64,000 nt of DNA from JAABPW01 sp037132275. GTDB lineage: Bacteria > Verrucomicrobiota > Kiritimatiellia > CAIKKV01 > CAITUY01. Position numbers and translations under genes: made by a program. The notes under the pieces are model-generated. The model was not told the origin of the DNA. It was given only the letters and a program-made list of their open reading frames with translations, and did no database searches. This document shows, piece after piece, positions 33,431 to 41,575 of the stretch (positions within the stretch are counted from its first letter, which is position 1; each line of letters begins with the position of its first letter). Location: NCBI GenBank assembly GCA_037132275.1, contig JBAXPK010000003.1, positions 1 to 64,000 of the forward strand. The letters are read 5' to 3'.

Positions 33431-35407
33431 TCATGGAGTTTGCTGCAATTCCGGCTGGTAGACGGAAAGCCGGGCATATCCCATCCCCTTCAGCGAGCAT
33501 ATGGGATTGAAATTTTGGCGCTTCTTCCAGATCAGGTTTGGCTCCAGAAGAACGTCTCCCGGCGTGAGATCACGATTCCAATTATCCTGAAGCTTGAAAA
33601 TGCCCCGACGGCCCAAATGACGGTAAAAGGCGTCGGGACAGTAGATATGGGACGCCTCCCGACTTTGTGGCAAGGATCCCAGAAATCGTCGGAGCCGATC
33701 CCATGGCGGATTTATCATAGCCAGACGGGACTCCGGCCTGCTGGCCCAAACCGCCCCGCCCCGCCCATAGATGAATGCGTCTCTCACCTCCGGGAGCGCC
33801 ACGACGAGAGTGTGCCATCCAAACAGCAGCGCCAGAAAGGCCGCGATGCCGCGCGCCGCCAGGATCCGGCCTGCGGTCGCATCGCCAGCGGCCGGCAATC
33901 CACCCGCTGCGCCTATTGCAAACAAGGCCAGTACCGGGAATGCATTGCGCCAATCATAGCCGGTGGTCGGCAGCCACAACAGCGTGAAAACCAGACTCCC
34001 ACACAGCAGGAGCAAAGCCGCACGCCGCCACCGATACACGACCCCGACCAACAGCAGCAAGAGCAGAGAACCTGGCACATAATAGCGCAGTCCGTCGGTG
34101 GGCCCCAGCGCATAGCTGCCCGCAAAATCCGCCGCGCGCTCCATCAGGTGACCAAGCGTCAAGGCATACAAATCCTGCCTGGCCGGGTGGATCCTGAACA
34201 TGTGCCAGTGCGGGTCTGATTCCACCAGTTCCGGGCGCCAATTGAGAAAAGCCTGATGAAGATAGAATGGCGCCAGCAACAGGACGGTCAGCAGGACGCA
34301 CATGGCTAGAGTGGCCGCCAACCGAGTACGCCGGGAGGAGTCTTGCGCGGTCACCCAAGCCAATCCGCCCAGGATGCCCACCACCCACAGCACTCCGGTG
34401 GCCTTACTGAACCCGGCGGCGAAAAGTGCCAAGGCCATCACGCCGCCCGCCACCTTGGGTGTTCGTGCCGACCACCGGCCGTTGACGAAGGTCCACGCAA
34501 CAGCAAGCGCTCCGAGCCCCAGCGACAGGGCGGGGATATCCGCATAACCGCTGATCAGCCAGTGACTCAACAGCGAATTGCCCAGCAGAAGCGCCAGCGC
34601 CAGCGGCCAGAACGCGCCTGCCTCGCATGATATGACGATGACACTGATCACGAGCAAGGCCGTAAACCCAATCCCAAAGCCGTGCAGCAGAAACTGCTCA
34701 TGTGGCAGGCTGGTCATGAAGGTCCCTGCCGCCTTGTAAAACGCTGAATACAGCGTCGGCAAAAACTGCGGGTAACCGCCCATGAGATAGGTTCCCAGGC
34801 CATGCCGCTCAGCCATGTCACAGCCCCACTTATCCCACGACACCACCGCATCGGGCCACATAAACGGCTGAAACACCGCGGCATGGAAGTGCCCGAGCAA
34901 CACAAGCGTCACCACGGCTATCGCCACCCGCTCGACATTTCCCTGTCGCTGCCATGCATCCCGAATCGCCCCCATCCCTTTCAGCGGCGACGCATGCCTG
35001 AGCGCCCACGGCCCCGCAACGGCCCAGAAAGCGAGCCACGCATACAGGGTTACGGGAGTGTAGACGCCAGCAAAATACGCCAGGAAAAGTCCGGCGACCG
35101 ACAGCGCCAGACTGAGCAACAGTCGGAGCAGCACGTTTAACAGGAAACCGTGCACGGTGAGAGAGAGCCACCGGACCAAGGCGCACCCTGGCAAGACTGC
35201 AAGGATGACGGCGATCGCGCCAAACCGCACAACCGACAGCGTATGAGACAACGAAGGCCGGCATAACTCCACGCCCGTGACCATCAGCCCCGTCATCAAA
35301 GCCAGGAGCAGGAGTATCCAGGCTTCATCCCAGACCCTCGAGAGCCCGCCCCTAATGCATTGGATGTTTCCGTTCACGATGTTGGTTTCGATCTCAGGCT
35401 TTCGCAA
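33431..35407 (-). CDS. Polytopic GT-C-fold membrane protein (glycosyltransferase-39-like)
   Basis: 658 residues when translated from a TTG; a GTG ten codons later is also possible and no Shine-Dalgarno decides. Eleven to thirteen transmembrane helices. The first large loop contains PDAVVSWDKWGCDMAERHGL, of the kind that carries acidic catalytic residues in GT-C enzymes (Asp/Glu in loop 1), and YPQFLPTLYSAFYK. The C-terminal soluble part (about 530-658) has a CPDAFYRHLGRRGIF segment. Not close to any named family I recognise. A lipid-linked sugar transferase is inferred. Confidence 0.6.
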   Translation of the reverse strand: MRKPEIETNIVNGNIQCIRGGLSRVWDEAWILLLLALMTGLMVTGVELCRPSLSHTLSVVRFGAIAVILAVLPGCALVRWLSLTVHGFLLNVLLRLLLSLALSVAGLFLAYFAGVYTPVTLYAWLAFWAVAGPWALRHASPLKGMGAIRDAWQRQGNVERVAIAVVTLVLLGHFHAAVFQPFMWPDAVVSWDKWGCDMAERHGLGTYLMGGYPQFLPTLYSAFYKAAGTFMTSLPHEQFLLHGFGIGFTALLVISVIVISCEAGAFWPLALALLLGNSLLSHWLISGYADIPALSLGLGALAVAWTFVNGRWSARTPKVAGGVMALALFAAGFSKATGVLWVVGILGGLAWVTAQDSSRRTRLAATLAMCVLLTVLLLAPFYLHQAFLNWRPELVESDPHWHMFRIHPARQDLYALTLGHLMERAADFAGSYALGPTDGLRYYVPGSLLLLLLVGVVYRWRRAALLLLCGSLVFTLLWLPTTGYDWRNAFPVLALFAIGAAGGLPAAGDATAGRILAARGIAAFLALLFGWHTLVVALPEVRDAFIYGRGGAVWASRPESRLAMINPPWDRLRRFLGSLPQSREASHIYCPDAFYRHLGRRGIFKLQDNWNRDLTPGDVLLEPNLIWKKRQNFNPICSLKGMGYARLSVYQPELQQTP

Positions 35408-35415
35408 AGATTTTG

Positions 35416-35430
35416 ATAGCGCCGCGCTAT
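35416..35430. repeat. ATAGCG-CCG-CGCTAT palindrome upstream of the GT-C gene
   Basis: Perfect 6-base arms with a 3-base centre, 9 bases before the TTG start of the GT-C gene (minus strand). Could be an operator. Short enough to be chance. Confidence 0.25.
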
Positions 35431-35460
35431 AGCCGACGCCCTGTATTCACTGAGGCTCCG

Positions 35461-35515
35461 ACAAAAAATCGCTTTTGCGGGGGTACGACACACGCCCATT
35501 GGGGCCGACCTGAAT
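35461..35515. repeat. Dispersed repeat, copy B
   Basis: Matches the repeat at 2526-2582: AAATCGCTTTT, GGTAC, ACACGCCC in the same order. On the minus strand it lies in a 26-codon frame starting at 35526 and ending at 35449 (ATG.. to TGA), which would give a peptide with GRVSYPRKSDFLS. Whether that peptide is made is unknown. Confidence 0.4.
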
Positions 35516-35598
35516 ACGCGCTTTCATGGGGGACAGTGTGCAAAAATGGAATGGTGATGTCAAACCCGGCGGCCAACGCGATCTCATTCGTGCTTCAC

Positions 35599-35627
35599 TT
35601 GACTCCTCATAAGTCGAGGCGTATATT
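35599..35627 (+). promoter_or_regulatory. Promoter of hydF, close to the start codon
   Basis: TTGACT (35599-35604), 17-base spacer, TATATT (35622-35627). The expected transcript start is at about 35633-35635, that is, at the ATG (35635), so the mRNA is probably leaderless. Confidence 0.65.
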
Positions 35628-35634
35628 TTTTCAC

Positions 35635-36888
35635 ATGTCTGTACTAGTGGAACGTGATCATATTGGGATTTTTGGCAAAATGAACTCGGGCAAGAGTTCG
35701 GTGATGAATTTGCTTACCCAACAAGAAACCTCAATCGTCGACCCGACACCCGGCACGACGGCCGATACCAAAATCGCCTTGCAAGAGATCCACGGCATTG
35801 GGCCGGTAAAACTGTTTGATACTGCCGGATTAGACGAAGCCGGGGAACTCGGCGAAAAGAAACGCCACAAGACGTTTAATGATATCAAGGAGTGCGATTT
35901 GGTGCTTTTGGTCATTGACCCGGAGACCCGGGACATCCGCACCGAACAGGAAGTCATTGAGAAAGCGCGCGATTTGGACAAACAAATTTTGATTGTCTAC
36001 AATCATTTTAACAAGCCCCCTGCGACACAGGTCGAAGAAGCGTTGGACCTGCCCCGTTTCTACAAGACTATTCACATCGAAGCCAACCATGCCAAATACC
36101 GCTCCGAACTCATTGAGTTTATTTTAAAGAATTATGCCCCGAAACAGGACAAAACCGAGTTGCTGCCTTTTGTTCAAAGAGACGAATACTATGTTCTGAT
36201 TATCCCGATGGATGTCGAAACGCCGCCTGGCCGTTACTTGCGCCCCCAAGCCATGGTGGAAGAATATATCACCCGGCAATGGGCCTATCCGGTCTCGTTC
36301 CGTTTGGATTTAGGCAAAGCCCGCGGCACGAGAGGACAAGCCGAGGAAGAGCAAAAAAGGTTCCAGGGCTTTCTGAATAATTTTCAGAAACGCCCCAAAA
36401 CAATGATTACCGACTCTCAAGCCATGGATATCATGAAGGACTGGTGTCCCCAAGATATCGAATTAACCACCTTTTCGATCGTGATGATTAATTACTTCAG
36501 CCGCGGCAGACTCAACAAATTTGCCACGGGAGTGAAGGCACTCGAATCCTTGGAATCCGGGGACAAGGTTCTCATCGTCGAGGCTTGCCATCATTCGCGG
36601 ATTGGCGAAGATATCGGCACGGTACAAATCCCGAAACATTTTGCACAACAATACCCAGGCGTCATAATTGAGCACAATTTTGGCCGCGAGTTCCAAGACA
36701 ACAAACATCTAGAGCAATATAAACTAATCATCCACTGCGGGGGTTGCATGATCAGCGCTCAAAAACTCCAGGCCCGCCTGCGTGACTTGGAAACCGTAGG
36801 CGTACCCATCACCAACTACGGCGTCATTCTCGCGTATCTGCAGGGGCCTGCGGCGCTGGAAAGAGTGCTCAGGCCTTTCAGCCTTTAG
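35635..36888 (+). CDS. hydF: [FeFe]-hydrogenase H-cluster maturation GTPase HydF
   Basis: 417 residues from the ATG right behind the promoter. HydF is the GTPase scaffold on which HydE and HydG build the diiron subcluster that goes to the hydrogenase. The GTPase domain has G1 GKMNSGKSSV, G2 PGTTADT, G3 DTAGLDE and a G4 variant (YNHFNK in place of NKxD). The C-terminal [4Fe-4S] site motif is seen as C-x-H (EACHHS) and, about 55 residues later, HCGGCM. hydE, hydG and the hydrogenase are not in this window, so hydF stands alone here. Earlier in-frame ATGs would put the start inside the repeat-containing leader. Confidence 0.95.
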   Translation: MSVLVERDHIGIFGKMNSGKSSVMNLLTQQETSIVDPTPGTTADTKIALQEIHGIGPVKLFDTAGLDEAGELGEKKRHKTFNDIKECDLVLLVIDPETRDIRTEQEVIEKARDLDKQILIVYNHFNKPPATQVEEALDLPRFYKTIHIEANHAKYRSELIEFILKNYAPKQDKTELLPFVQRDEYYVLIIPMDVETPPGRYLRPQAMVEEYITRQWAYPVSFRLDLGKARGTRGQAEEEQKRFQGFLNNFQKRPKTMITDSQAMDIMKDWCPQDIELTTFSIVMINYFSRGRLNKFATGVKALESLESGDKVLIVEACHHSRIGEDIGTVQIPKHFAQQYPGVIIEHNFGREFQDNKHLEQYKLIIHCGGCMISAQKLQARLRDLETVGVPITNYGVILAYLQGPAALERVLRPFSL

Positions 36889-36959
36889 CGGCTATTCATA
36901 TTCAGTGACCCCAAACATGAAAATCGATCCGGCCCTGCCACCAGGTAAACTATTTCCTG

Positions 36960-37982
36960 TCAGGCCCGCTGGCGGTTTCTTTCCGTAAAAAGAATGATCC
37001 GATCCATCATCTTGACGACCCCGGCCGGGTCATGCCCCACTGCGCTCTCCGCAGACAGCATCACATAATCCGTCCCATCAATTATGGCATTGGCCACATC
37101 CGTCGCCTCGGCCCGAGTGGGTAGACGATTCTCGACCATGCTCTCGAGCATCTGGGTGGCCGTGATTACCTGTTTGCCTGCAACATTACAGGCTCTGATG
37201 ATTCGCTTCTGCATGATCGGAACTTCCCAGATCGGTATCGAGACCCCCATATCCCCCCGGGCGACCATGACTCCGTCGACAACCTTAATAATGCCCTGAA
37301 TATTGTGGATCCCTTCACGGTTCTCGATCTTGGCAATGACCTTCGGCTTAAAGGCGGACCCCTTCATCAATGCCCGAACGGCCAAAACATCCGCCGGACC
37401 GCGAATAAAGGACAGCGCCATGAAGTCCAGCTCATGATCCAGGCAGAATTGAATATTGGGCCGGTCATGCGCTGCCACACCCTTAAAGGGAATGTGAGCC
37501 CCAGGCACATTAACTCCCTTGCGCTCCTTGATCGCCCCACCGATAAGGACGCGGGTCTTCAATCGGTCCTTCCCCACGCCTTCAACAACCAACGCGATAT
37601 TGCCGTCATCAATAAAGAGCTCATGTCCCTTCCGGAACACGGACAGCGGCCCATGATAATCAAAAGGGATCACATCGCCATCCCCATGAACAGCCCGGGT
37701 TGTGAGCCATAAGATCTGCCGCTTTTTGACTTCAATAGGCTTTTCATCCTTCAGAAGGCCAATGCGTATGCGATGCCCCTCCAGATCCCCCATAATGCGA
37801 ATGTGCCGGCGGTATTTCCTGTTTAGATGGCGGATAATCCGGATACGCGCAAGATGCTCATCCAGGGATCCGTGAGAGAAATTGATGCGCGCCACATCCA
37901 TGCCGGCGAGCATCATTTTGCGCAATACCGTCTCGCTGGAGGAGGCGGGCCCAAGTGTGCAAATGATTTTTGTCCTGACCAT
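36960..37982 (-). CDS. pyk: Pyruvate kinase, short form without the C-terminal domain
   Basis: 340 residues, against about 470 for typical enzymes: the C-terminal allosteric domain is missing. The catalytic domain is present: TKIICTLGPASSS, ARINFSHGS, KVIAKIENREGI, MVARGDMGVSIP, ITATQMLESM..PTRAEATDVANAIIDGTDYVMLSAESA. At the site that sets potassium need, DTKGPEIRTG of potassium-dependent enzymes is changed to DLEGHRIRIG, giving Leu at 113, Arg at 117 and Ile at 120 (rabbit M1 numbering). The potassium-independent enzymes known have Leu113, a hydrophobic residue at 120 and usually Lys117. Shine-Dalgarno GGAG; start at the ATG before VRTKI. It lacks any allosteric effector domain, so it may be unregulated. 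Confidence 0.88.
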   Translation of the reverse strand: MVRTKIICTLGPASSSETVLRKMMLAGMDVARINFSHGSLDEHLARIRIIRHLNRKYRRHIRIMGDLEGHRIRIGLLKDEKPIEVKKRQILWLTTRAVHGDGDVIPFDYHGPLSVFRKGHELFIDDGNIALVVEGVGKDRLKTRVLIGGAIKERKGVNVPGAHIPFKGVAAHDRPNIQFCLDHELDFMALSFIRGPADVLAVRALMKGSAFKPKVIAKIENREGIHNIQGIIKVVDGVMVARGDMGVSIPIWEVPIMQKRIIRACNVAGKQVITATQMLESMVENRLPTRAEATDVANAIIDGTDYVMLSAESAVGHDPAGVVKMMDRIILFTERNRQRA

Positions 37983-38020
37983 GATCTCTCCTCTTTCACT
38001 CCTCAAGGAATGTGGAATGA

Positions 38021-38048
38021 ACTCTACAAGCAATGCCCGACCTGTCAA
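38021..38048 (-). promoter_or_regulatory. Promoter of pyk
   Basis: On the minus strand TTGACA (38048-38043), 16-base spacer, TAGAGT (38026-38021). About 39-45 bases separate the -10 from the ATG at 37982, containing a GGAG ribosome site. Confidence 0.55.
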
Positions 38049-38066
38049 TAAAAACGGCCCGCCGTT
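38047..38066 (-). terminator. Intrinsic terminator after lexA-dinB
   Basis: On the minus strand AACGG-CGGG-CCGTT followed by TTTATT. It lies 24 bases after the dinB stop and directly before the pyk promoter. Confidence 0.7.
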
Positions 38067-38089
38067 CTTACATCAGGATGGAAGATGCC

Positions 38090-39397
38090 CTACACCTTCA
38101 GAAAAAGCCTAGGTATGCGCAAACGCTGGCGGCGGGTCTCACCCGGGATCAGGGCTGATTTGCGCTGCGGTTGCTCGTCACGGGCGGTCTGACGTCCCTG
38201 ATTCAGAAATAATGACGGAGCAAAACTGAGGGTGTGCTTGCCGTACTGTTCGTTTACGGCATCGACAGCGGCGCTCAAGGCTTGCCGCTTCTCGATCTGG
38301 ACGGGATCCTCAAAGAGGTCGAACTGTTGCTCTTTATCGGGTTCCAGTTTCCCCAGTACCACCATAGTCGCCCGGTAGGCGGCCCCCTGCTCTATCAGTT
38401 GATCAAACATTTCGCGGACGGCCGGCATGGCGTCACGCGTGACTGATACGGCCCGGCTCAACCGGATCTCAAGCCCTTCCTGGCGATAATCCTGCCGGCG
38501 CAACATCACCGAGACCTGCCGGGCGCGTAATCGGTACCGTCTCGCCTTGATAAAGGCGGATTCAACATTGCGCACCAATTTGGCCCAGATAAACTCCGGA
38601 TCCGTTGACGGCGCCGTAAAGGTCTTACATTTACTGATGGAGCAATAACTCGATTTTGCTTCCGTCGTCACCGGATAAAGGGAGGTGCCGCGTAACTCCC
38701 CCCACAATTCGCGGCCGATCTTTCCCATCAAGCGGTCGGCCCAGCCCTCGGGGCGGATTGCAAAATCATGCACAGTCCTCAGTCCATGCTTGGTCAGTAG
38801 CGCCACGGTGTTGGGGCCGAACCCCCAAACCTTTTCGAGTGGGATCTGCTTGAGGAAGCCTTCAATGTCGGTCCCAGGGATTGCCGTGAACCCCCTTGGT
38901 TTGCGGTACTTGGAGCCCAATTTGGCAAGGCTCTTGGTCAGGCTCAACCCGACTGAGACGGTGATGTCCAGTTCCGCCTGGATCTCGGCCTGAATTCGCA
39001 AGGCAATCTCCTCGTAGGAGGCGTGGTGGACACGGCGCAGCCCGGTGAGGTCGGCAAAACCTTCATCAATCGAATACTCCTCCACCATGGGAGTGTAGCG
39101 GCGGGCAATATCAAACATCCGCTTGGAATAAAGGCTGTAGGTCTCATAATCACTGGGCAGCACCTTTAGTTTCGGGCACATCCGAATCGCCTCATAAAGG
39201 GACAAACCGCGGGAGATCCCGAGCGCCTTGGCCTCATAGCTGGCACAGGCGATGATCCCCCGCTCCTTGCCTGTCACCACCGGTTGGCCCTTCAGATAGG
39301 GATGAATGGATTGCTCAACAGACGTAAAGAACGCGTCACCATCAAAATGGATGATGGCGCACGGGTAAGAGTGAAGGGTAAAAGGAAACTCCGACAT
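38090..39397 (-). CDS. dinB: Y-family DNA polymerase (DNA polymerase IV type)
   Basis: 435 residues. It is an error-prone translesion polymerase. Motifs: FDGDAFFTSVEQ (metal-binding Asp and steric gate region), ACASYEAKALGISRGLSLYEA, YSIDEGFADLTGL (second metal carboxylates), SVGLSLTKSLAKLGSKYRKPRG and a little-finger domain to about 340. The last 90 residues carry a linker and a basic tail, with the hint of a beta-clamp contact (EQQFDLF near residue 365). It starts 2 bases after lexA and is damage-induced as part of the same operon. Confidence 0.93.
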   Translation of the reverse strand: MSEFPFTLHSYPCAIIHFDGDAFFTSVEQSIHPYLKGQPVVTGKERGIIACASYEAKALGISRGLSLYEAIRMCPKLKVLPSDYETYSLYSKRMFDIARRYTPMVEEYSIDEGFADLTGLRRVHHASYEEIALRIQAEIQAELDITVSVGLSLTKSLAKLGSKYRKPRGFTAIPGTDIEGFLKQIPLEKVWGFGPNTVALLTKHGLRTVHDFAIRPEGWADRLMGKIGRELWGELRGTSLYPVTTEAKSSYCSISKCKTFTAPSTDPEFIWAKLVRNVESAFIKARRYRLRARQVSVMLRRQDYRQEGLEIRLSRAVSVTRDAMPAVREMFDQLIEQGAAYRATMVVLGKLEPDKEQQFDLFEDPVQIEKRQALSAAVDAVNEQYGKHTLSFAPSLFLNQGRQTARDEQPQRKSALIPGETRRQRLRIPRLFLKV

Positions 39398-39399
39398 GG

Positions 39400-39984
39400 T
39401 CAGGCATATTTCCGGATCACCGCCTTAACGATGCCGCCGATGACCAGGGAGCGTTTCGGGCGGATGGATTTGTATTTGGAATTGGCGGGATCCAGCCGCA
39501 CCCCCTCCCGGTCTTTCATGTAATACTTGAGCGTCCACTCGTCATCGACCTGGGCGACCACGATATCGTTCGGTTTTGGTGTGCCGCCCTTCTCCACCAA
39601 CACCATGTCGCCCGGGATGATGCCGGCGGCAATCATGGAATCCCCCTGCACGGTCAGCATGAAAGTCGCTTCCGGGCGGCGGATTAGAAGTTCATCAAGG
39701 CTCATGGTGTCGGCCAGTTCCTCCTCGGCCGGAGACGGAAACCCGGCTTGAACGGCCCCCAGCAGGCGCAATGTCCCGGTCAGTTTTCCGGTGGCCACGG
39801 CCCGCCCCTTCTTCCGCTCCAGGAACCCGAGCTCTTCCAGTTTCCTCAAGGCTCTGAAAACCGCATGCTTGGACTGATACCCGAAAAGTTCAAGCATCTC
39901 ACCATAACCGGGCAGCCGCCTTTCCTGGCGCCAGAATTTCCGCAGATTGGCAACATGACTCTCCACATTCATGACCCTGGGCAT
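39400..39984 (-). CDS. lexA: LexA-type self-cleaving SOS repressor (S24 family)
   Basis: 194 residues. The N-terminal HTH part (residues 1-65; LPGYGEMLELFGYQSKHAVFRALRKLEELGFL) is shorter than and different from E. coli LexA. The cleavage bond Ala-Gly is in VQAGFPSP. The catalytic Ser is in VQGDSMIAAGI and Lys in DEWTLKYYM, as in LexA/UmuD. The start is supported by the Shine-Dalgarno AAAGGAGG five bases upstream. The next gene is a Y-family polymerase, and the promoter carries a GAAC-N4-GTTC box, so it controls its own damage response. Confidence 0.9.
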   Translation of the reverse strand: MPRVMNVESHVANLRKFWRQERRLPGYGEMLELFGYQSKHAVFRALRKLEELGFLERKKGRAVATGKLTGTLRLLGAVQAGFPSPAEEELADTMSLDELLIRRPEATFMLTVQGDSMIAAGIIPGDMVLVEKGGTPKPNDIVVAQVDDEWTLKYYMKDREGVRLDPANSKYKSIRPKRSLVIGGIVKAVIRKYA

Positions 39985-40009
39985 AATAGCCTCCTTTCAC
40001 CATGCGAGA

Positions 40010-40038
40010 ATGATAAGGGAACCTTGGTTCACTTACAA
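40010..40038 (-). promoter_or_regulatory. Promoter of lexA-dinB with SOS box in the spacer
   Basis: On the minus strand TTGTAA (40038-40033), 17-base spacer, TATCAT (40015-40010). The LexA box lies inside the spacer. Confidence 0.6.
40019..40030. promoter_or_regulatory. SOS box, GAAC-N4-GTTC type
   Basis: GAACCTTGGTTC (plus strand), the Gram-positive/Cheo-box type core (GAACNNNNGTTC), not the E. coli CTGT-N8-ACAG. It sits between the -35 and -10 boxes of the lexA promoter, as expected for autoregulation. Confidence 0.65.
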
Positions 40039-40072
40039 GAGAAAGAGGTAAACATAAAAACCCGGAGAGGGA

Positions 40073-40966
40073 CTATTGCGCGATTCGCTGCCTGAGCCGC
40101 TCGATTGTCAAAGGGGCAGAGCCCTCAAAGTGGTTGTTGGCGAACACCCAGACGTTGCGTTTACGCGTCTTCAGGCTCCTCACAACCGTGGCCAGCGCGT
40201 CGAGATCGGCATCACGGGGTTCGGCGATCTGACTCCATTCCTTGCCGGTACGTTCCTCGATCTTCTCCCGGTTCGGGCCATGCAGCCGGATGACCGACGT
40301 ATCGGTCAACAAATCCTCATGGCGACGGAAAATTTCAATAACCGGCGGCATGTAGTAGCCCTGCTCGAAAACGTGGGCCAATCCTTTTTCGCGCAGAAAA
40401 CTGAAGTATTGCCCATTCAGGTAGTTGGGGTTACGCGACTCGACACACCAGCAGAACCCCTGGGGCAATTGGCTGACGAAGGCACCAAACTTCTCCTCAA
40501 ATGCGGCCTGCGATGGCATTTTATCCCGGTTCAGGTATTCAAACTGGAACATCATCGGCCCGAGGTACGGGCGTAGCGGTGACAGGACATCCAGGAAGGA
40601 CTGGAGCAAATCCATGGACAAGAAGTGTGGATTCGGGATCAGCGGGTCTGTTTTGGACTTTGGCCGGAAGTGGGACAACGTGAGCGCGTTGGGCATTTTT
40701 ACCCCGAATCGGAACCCGGCCGGCACAACCGAAGCGTAGTCGGCCACCGTCTTGGGCTGAGGCAGAACGACCTTCCCCGGCCCGAAAAGGCTCCAGAACC
40801 ATTGGTCGATTTCGACACAATCGTACTTCCGGGAATATTCGGCCAGATAATCAGGATGCGGGGCATCGGAGTAAACCAAGCCCCGCCAGGACTCATACTT
40901 CCAACTGCATGTGCCCAGATGGAGATCGCTATTCATCACCCCAAATGTCGCACCAATCTCCCCCAT
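40073..40966 (-). CDS. DUF72 family protein (YecE-like)
   Basis: 297 residues. DUF72 proteins are TIM-barrel-like and widespread, with no settled activity. Hallmarks: LGTCSWKYESWRGLVYSD near the N-terminus, YSRKYDCVEIDQWFW, VPAGFRFGVKMPNALT, FCWCVESRNPNYLN and VFANNHFEGSAPLTIE near the C-terminus. The ATG at 40966 has the box GGAGG seven bases upstream. It lies on the same strand as lexA, with the lexA promoter just downstream. Confidence 0.88.
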   Translation of the reverse strand: MGEIGATFGVMNSDLHLGTCSWKYESWRGLVYSDAPHPDYLAEYSRKYDCVEIDQWFWSLFGPGKVVLPQPKTVADYASVVPAGFRFGVKMPNALTLSHFRPKSKTDPLIPNPHFLSMDLLQSFLDVLSPLRPYLGPMMFQFEYLNRDKMPSQAAFEEKFGAFVSQLPQGFCWCVESRNPNYLNGQYFSFLREKGLAHVFEQGYYMPPVIEIFRRHEDLLTDTSVIRLHGPNREKIEERTGKEWSQIAEPRDADLDALATVVRSLKTRKRNVWVFANNHFEGSAPLTIERLRQRIAQ

Positions 40967-40993
40967 CGTCAAACCTCCGTTCGCCTTCGTCGA

Positions 40994-41041
40994 ACGGCTA
41001 CAGAAGAAAAGAAAGAACGAATATTCCTCTTCTGCAGCCGT
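40994..41041. repeat. Inverted repeat, 14-bp arms with 20-bp loop
   Basis: ACGGCTACAGAAGA (40994-41007) against TCTTCTGCAGCCGT (41028-41041), 13 of 14 matching after inversion. It falls in the gap between the SEC-C and DUF72 genes and looks like a small palindromic repeat. Confidence 0.4.
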
Positions 41042-41147
41042 CGCACAAAGGGCGACGGGGTAGATCCGGGTAACCGCTCGCTTGCCCCGCCTGCTGGACA
41101 GGGGGCGGCAGCGGGAGTGGTGGAGTTACCCTCCTCCCTCATGTTAG

Positions 41148-41300
41148 TCATCTCTTCGGAACCATCAGCTTGACCGGAGGGGGCGGAAAAGTCGAAAGCG
41201 TTGGAGGGTTATTTATATCAATGCAGCACTTTTTGAATTTCTTGCCGCTACCACAGGGACATGGATCGTTTCGTTTCCTGCCGTTAGGGTTTATGTGCAT
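41148..41300 (-). CDS. SEC-C motif mini-protein
   Basis: 50 residues, below the usual ORF cutoff. The protein begins [21 protein letters not shown] and continues FKKCC, which is the SEC-C metal-binding motif (C-x-C..C-C) also found at the C-terminus of SecA. Then comes a Pro-rich tail ending VKLMVPKR. Stand-alone SEC-C proteins occur, with zinc binding likely and function mostly unknown. No Shine-Dalgarno. TTGCCT-18-CATAAT on the minus strand ends seven bases before the ATG, suggesting a leaderless message. Its stop overlaps another ATG as ATGA. Confidence 0.7.
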
Positions 41301-41353
41301 ATGACAGATTATGGCAGGATGCATCAGTGTTAGGCAACGGGAATAAGAACACT

Positions 41354-41575
41354 TTATTTCTTGTACGCTTTGACTTCCGGATTGGCGACGAGGAAGTCTT
41401 TGGCGGAGCGGAACAGGGGACTTCCGACGCTTGCGGCGGCCATTGTGTTTTCCTGGGCGGCGAGAATGTTGGCTTTAATGGCGGCGGCGGTGGGTTTCTC
41501 GATCTTTTTCGAAATGTTGTTCACGGTCAGTTTCGGGACTTCGGGTTCATTCAGAAGTTTATTGAGATCATTCAT
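41354..41575 (-). CDS. Small hypothetical protein (73 residues)
   Basis: 73 residues, mostly helical. It begins [20 protein letters not shown], with many Lys/Ala and no Cys. No domain is recognised. A strong Shine-Dalgarno (AAAGGAG) seven bases before the ATG and clean codon use argue that it is a real gene. It is single, with the SEC-C gene downstream and a divergent DUF1328 gene upstream. Possible roles include a small nucleoid or stress protein; not known. Confidence 0.65.

Noticed and set aside
40969..41151. 60-codon minus-strand frame between SEC-C and DUF72
   Set aside because: Pro/Arg/Ser-rich, covers an inverted repeat, no known relatives recognised; not called as a gene despite the ATGA overlap.
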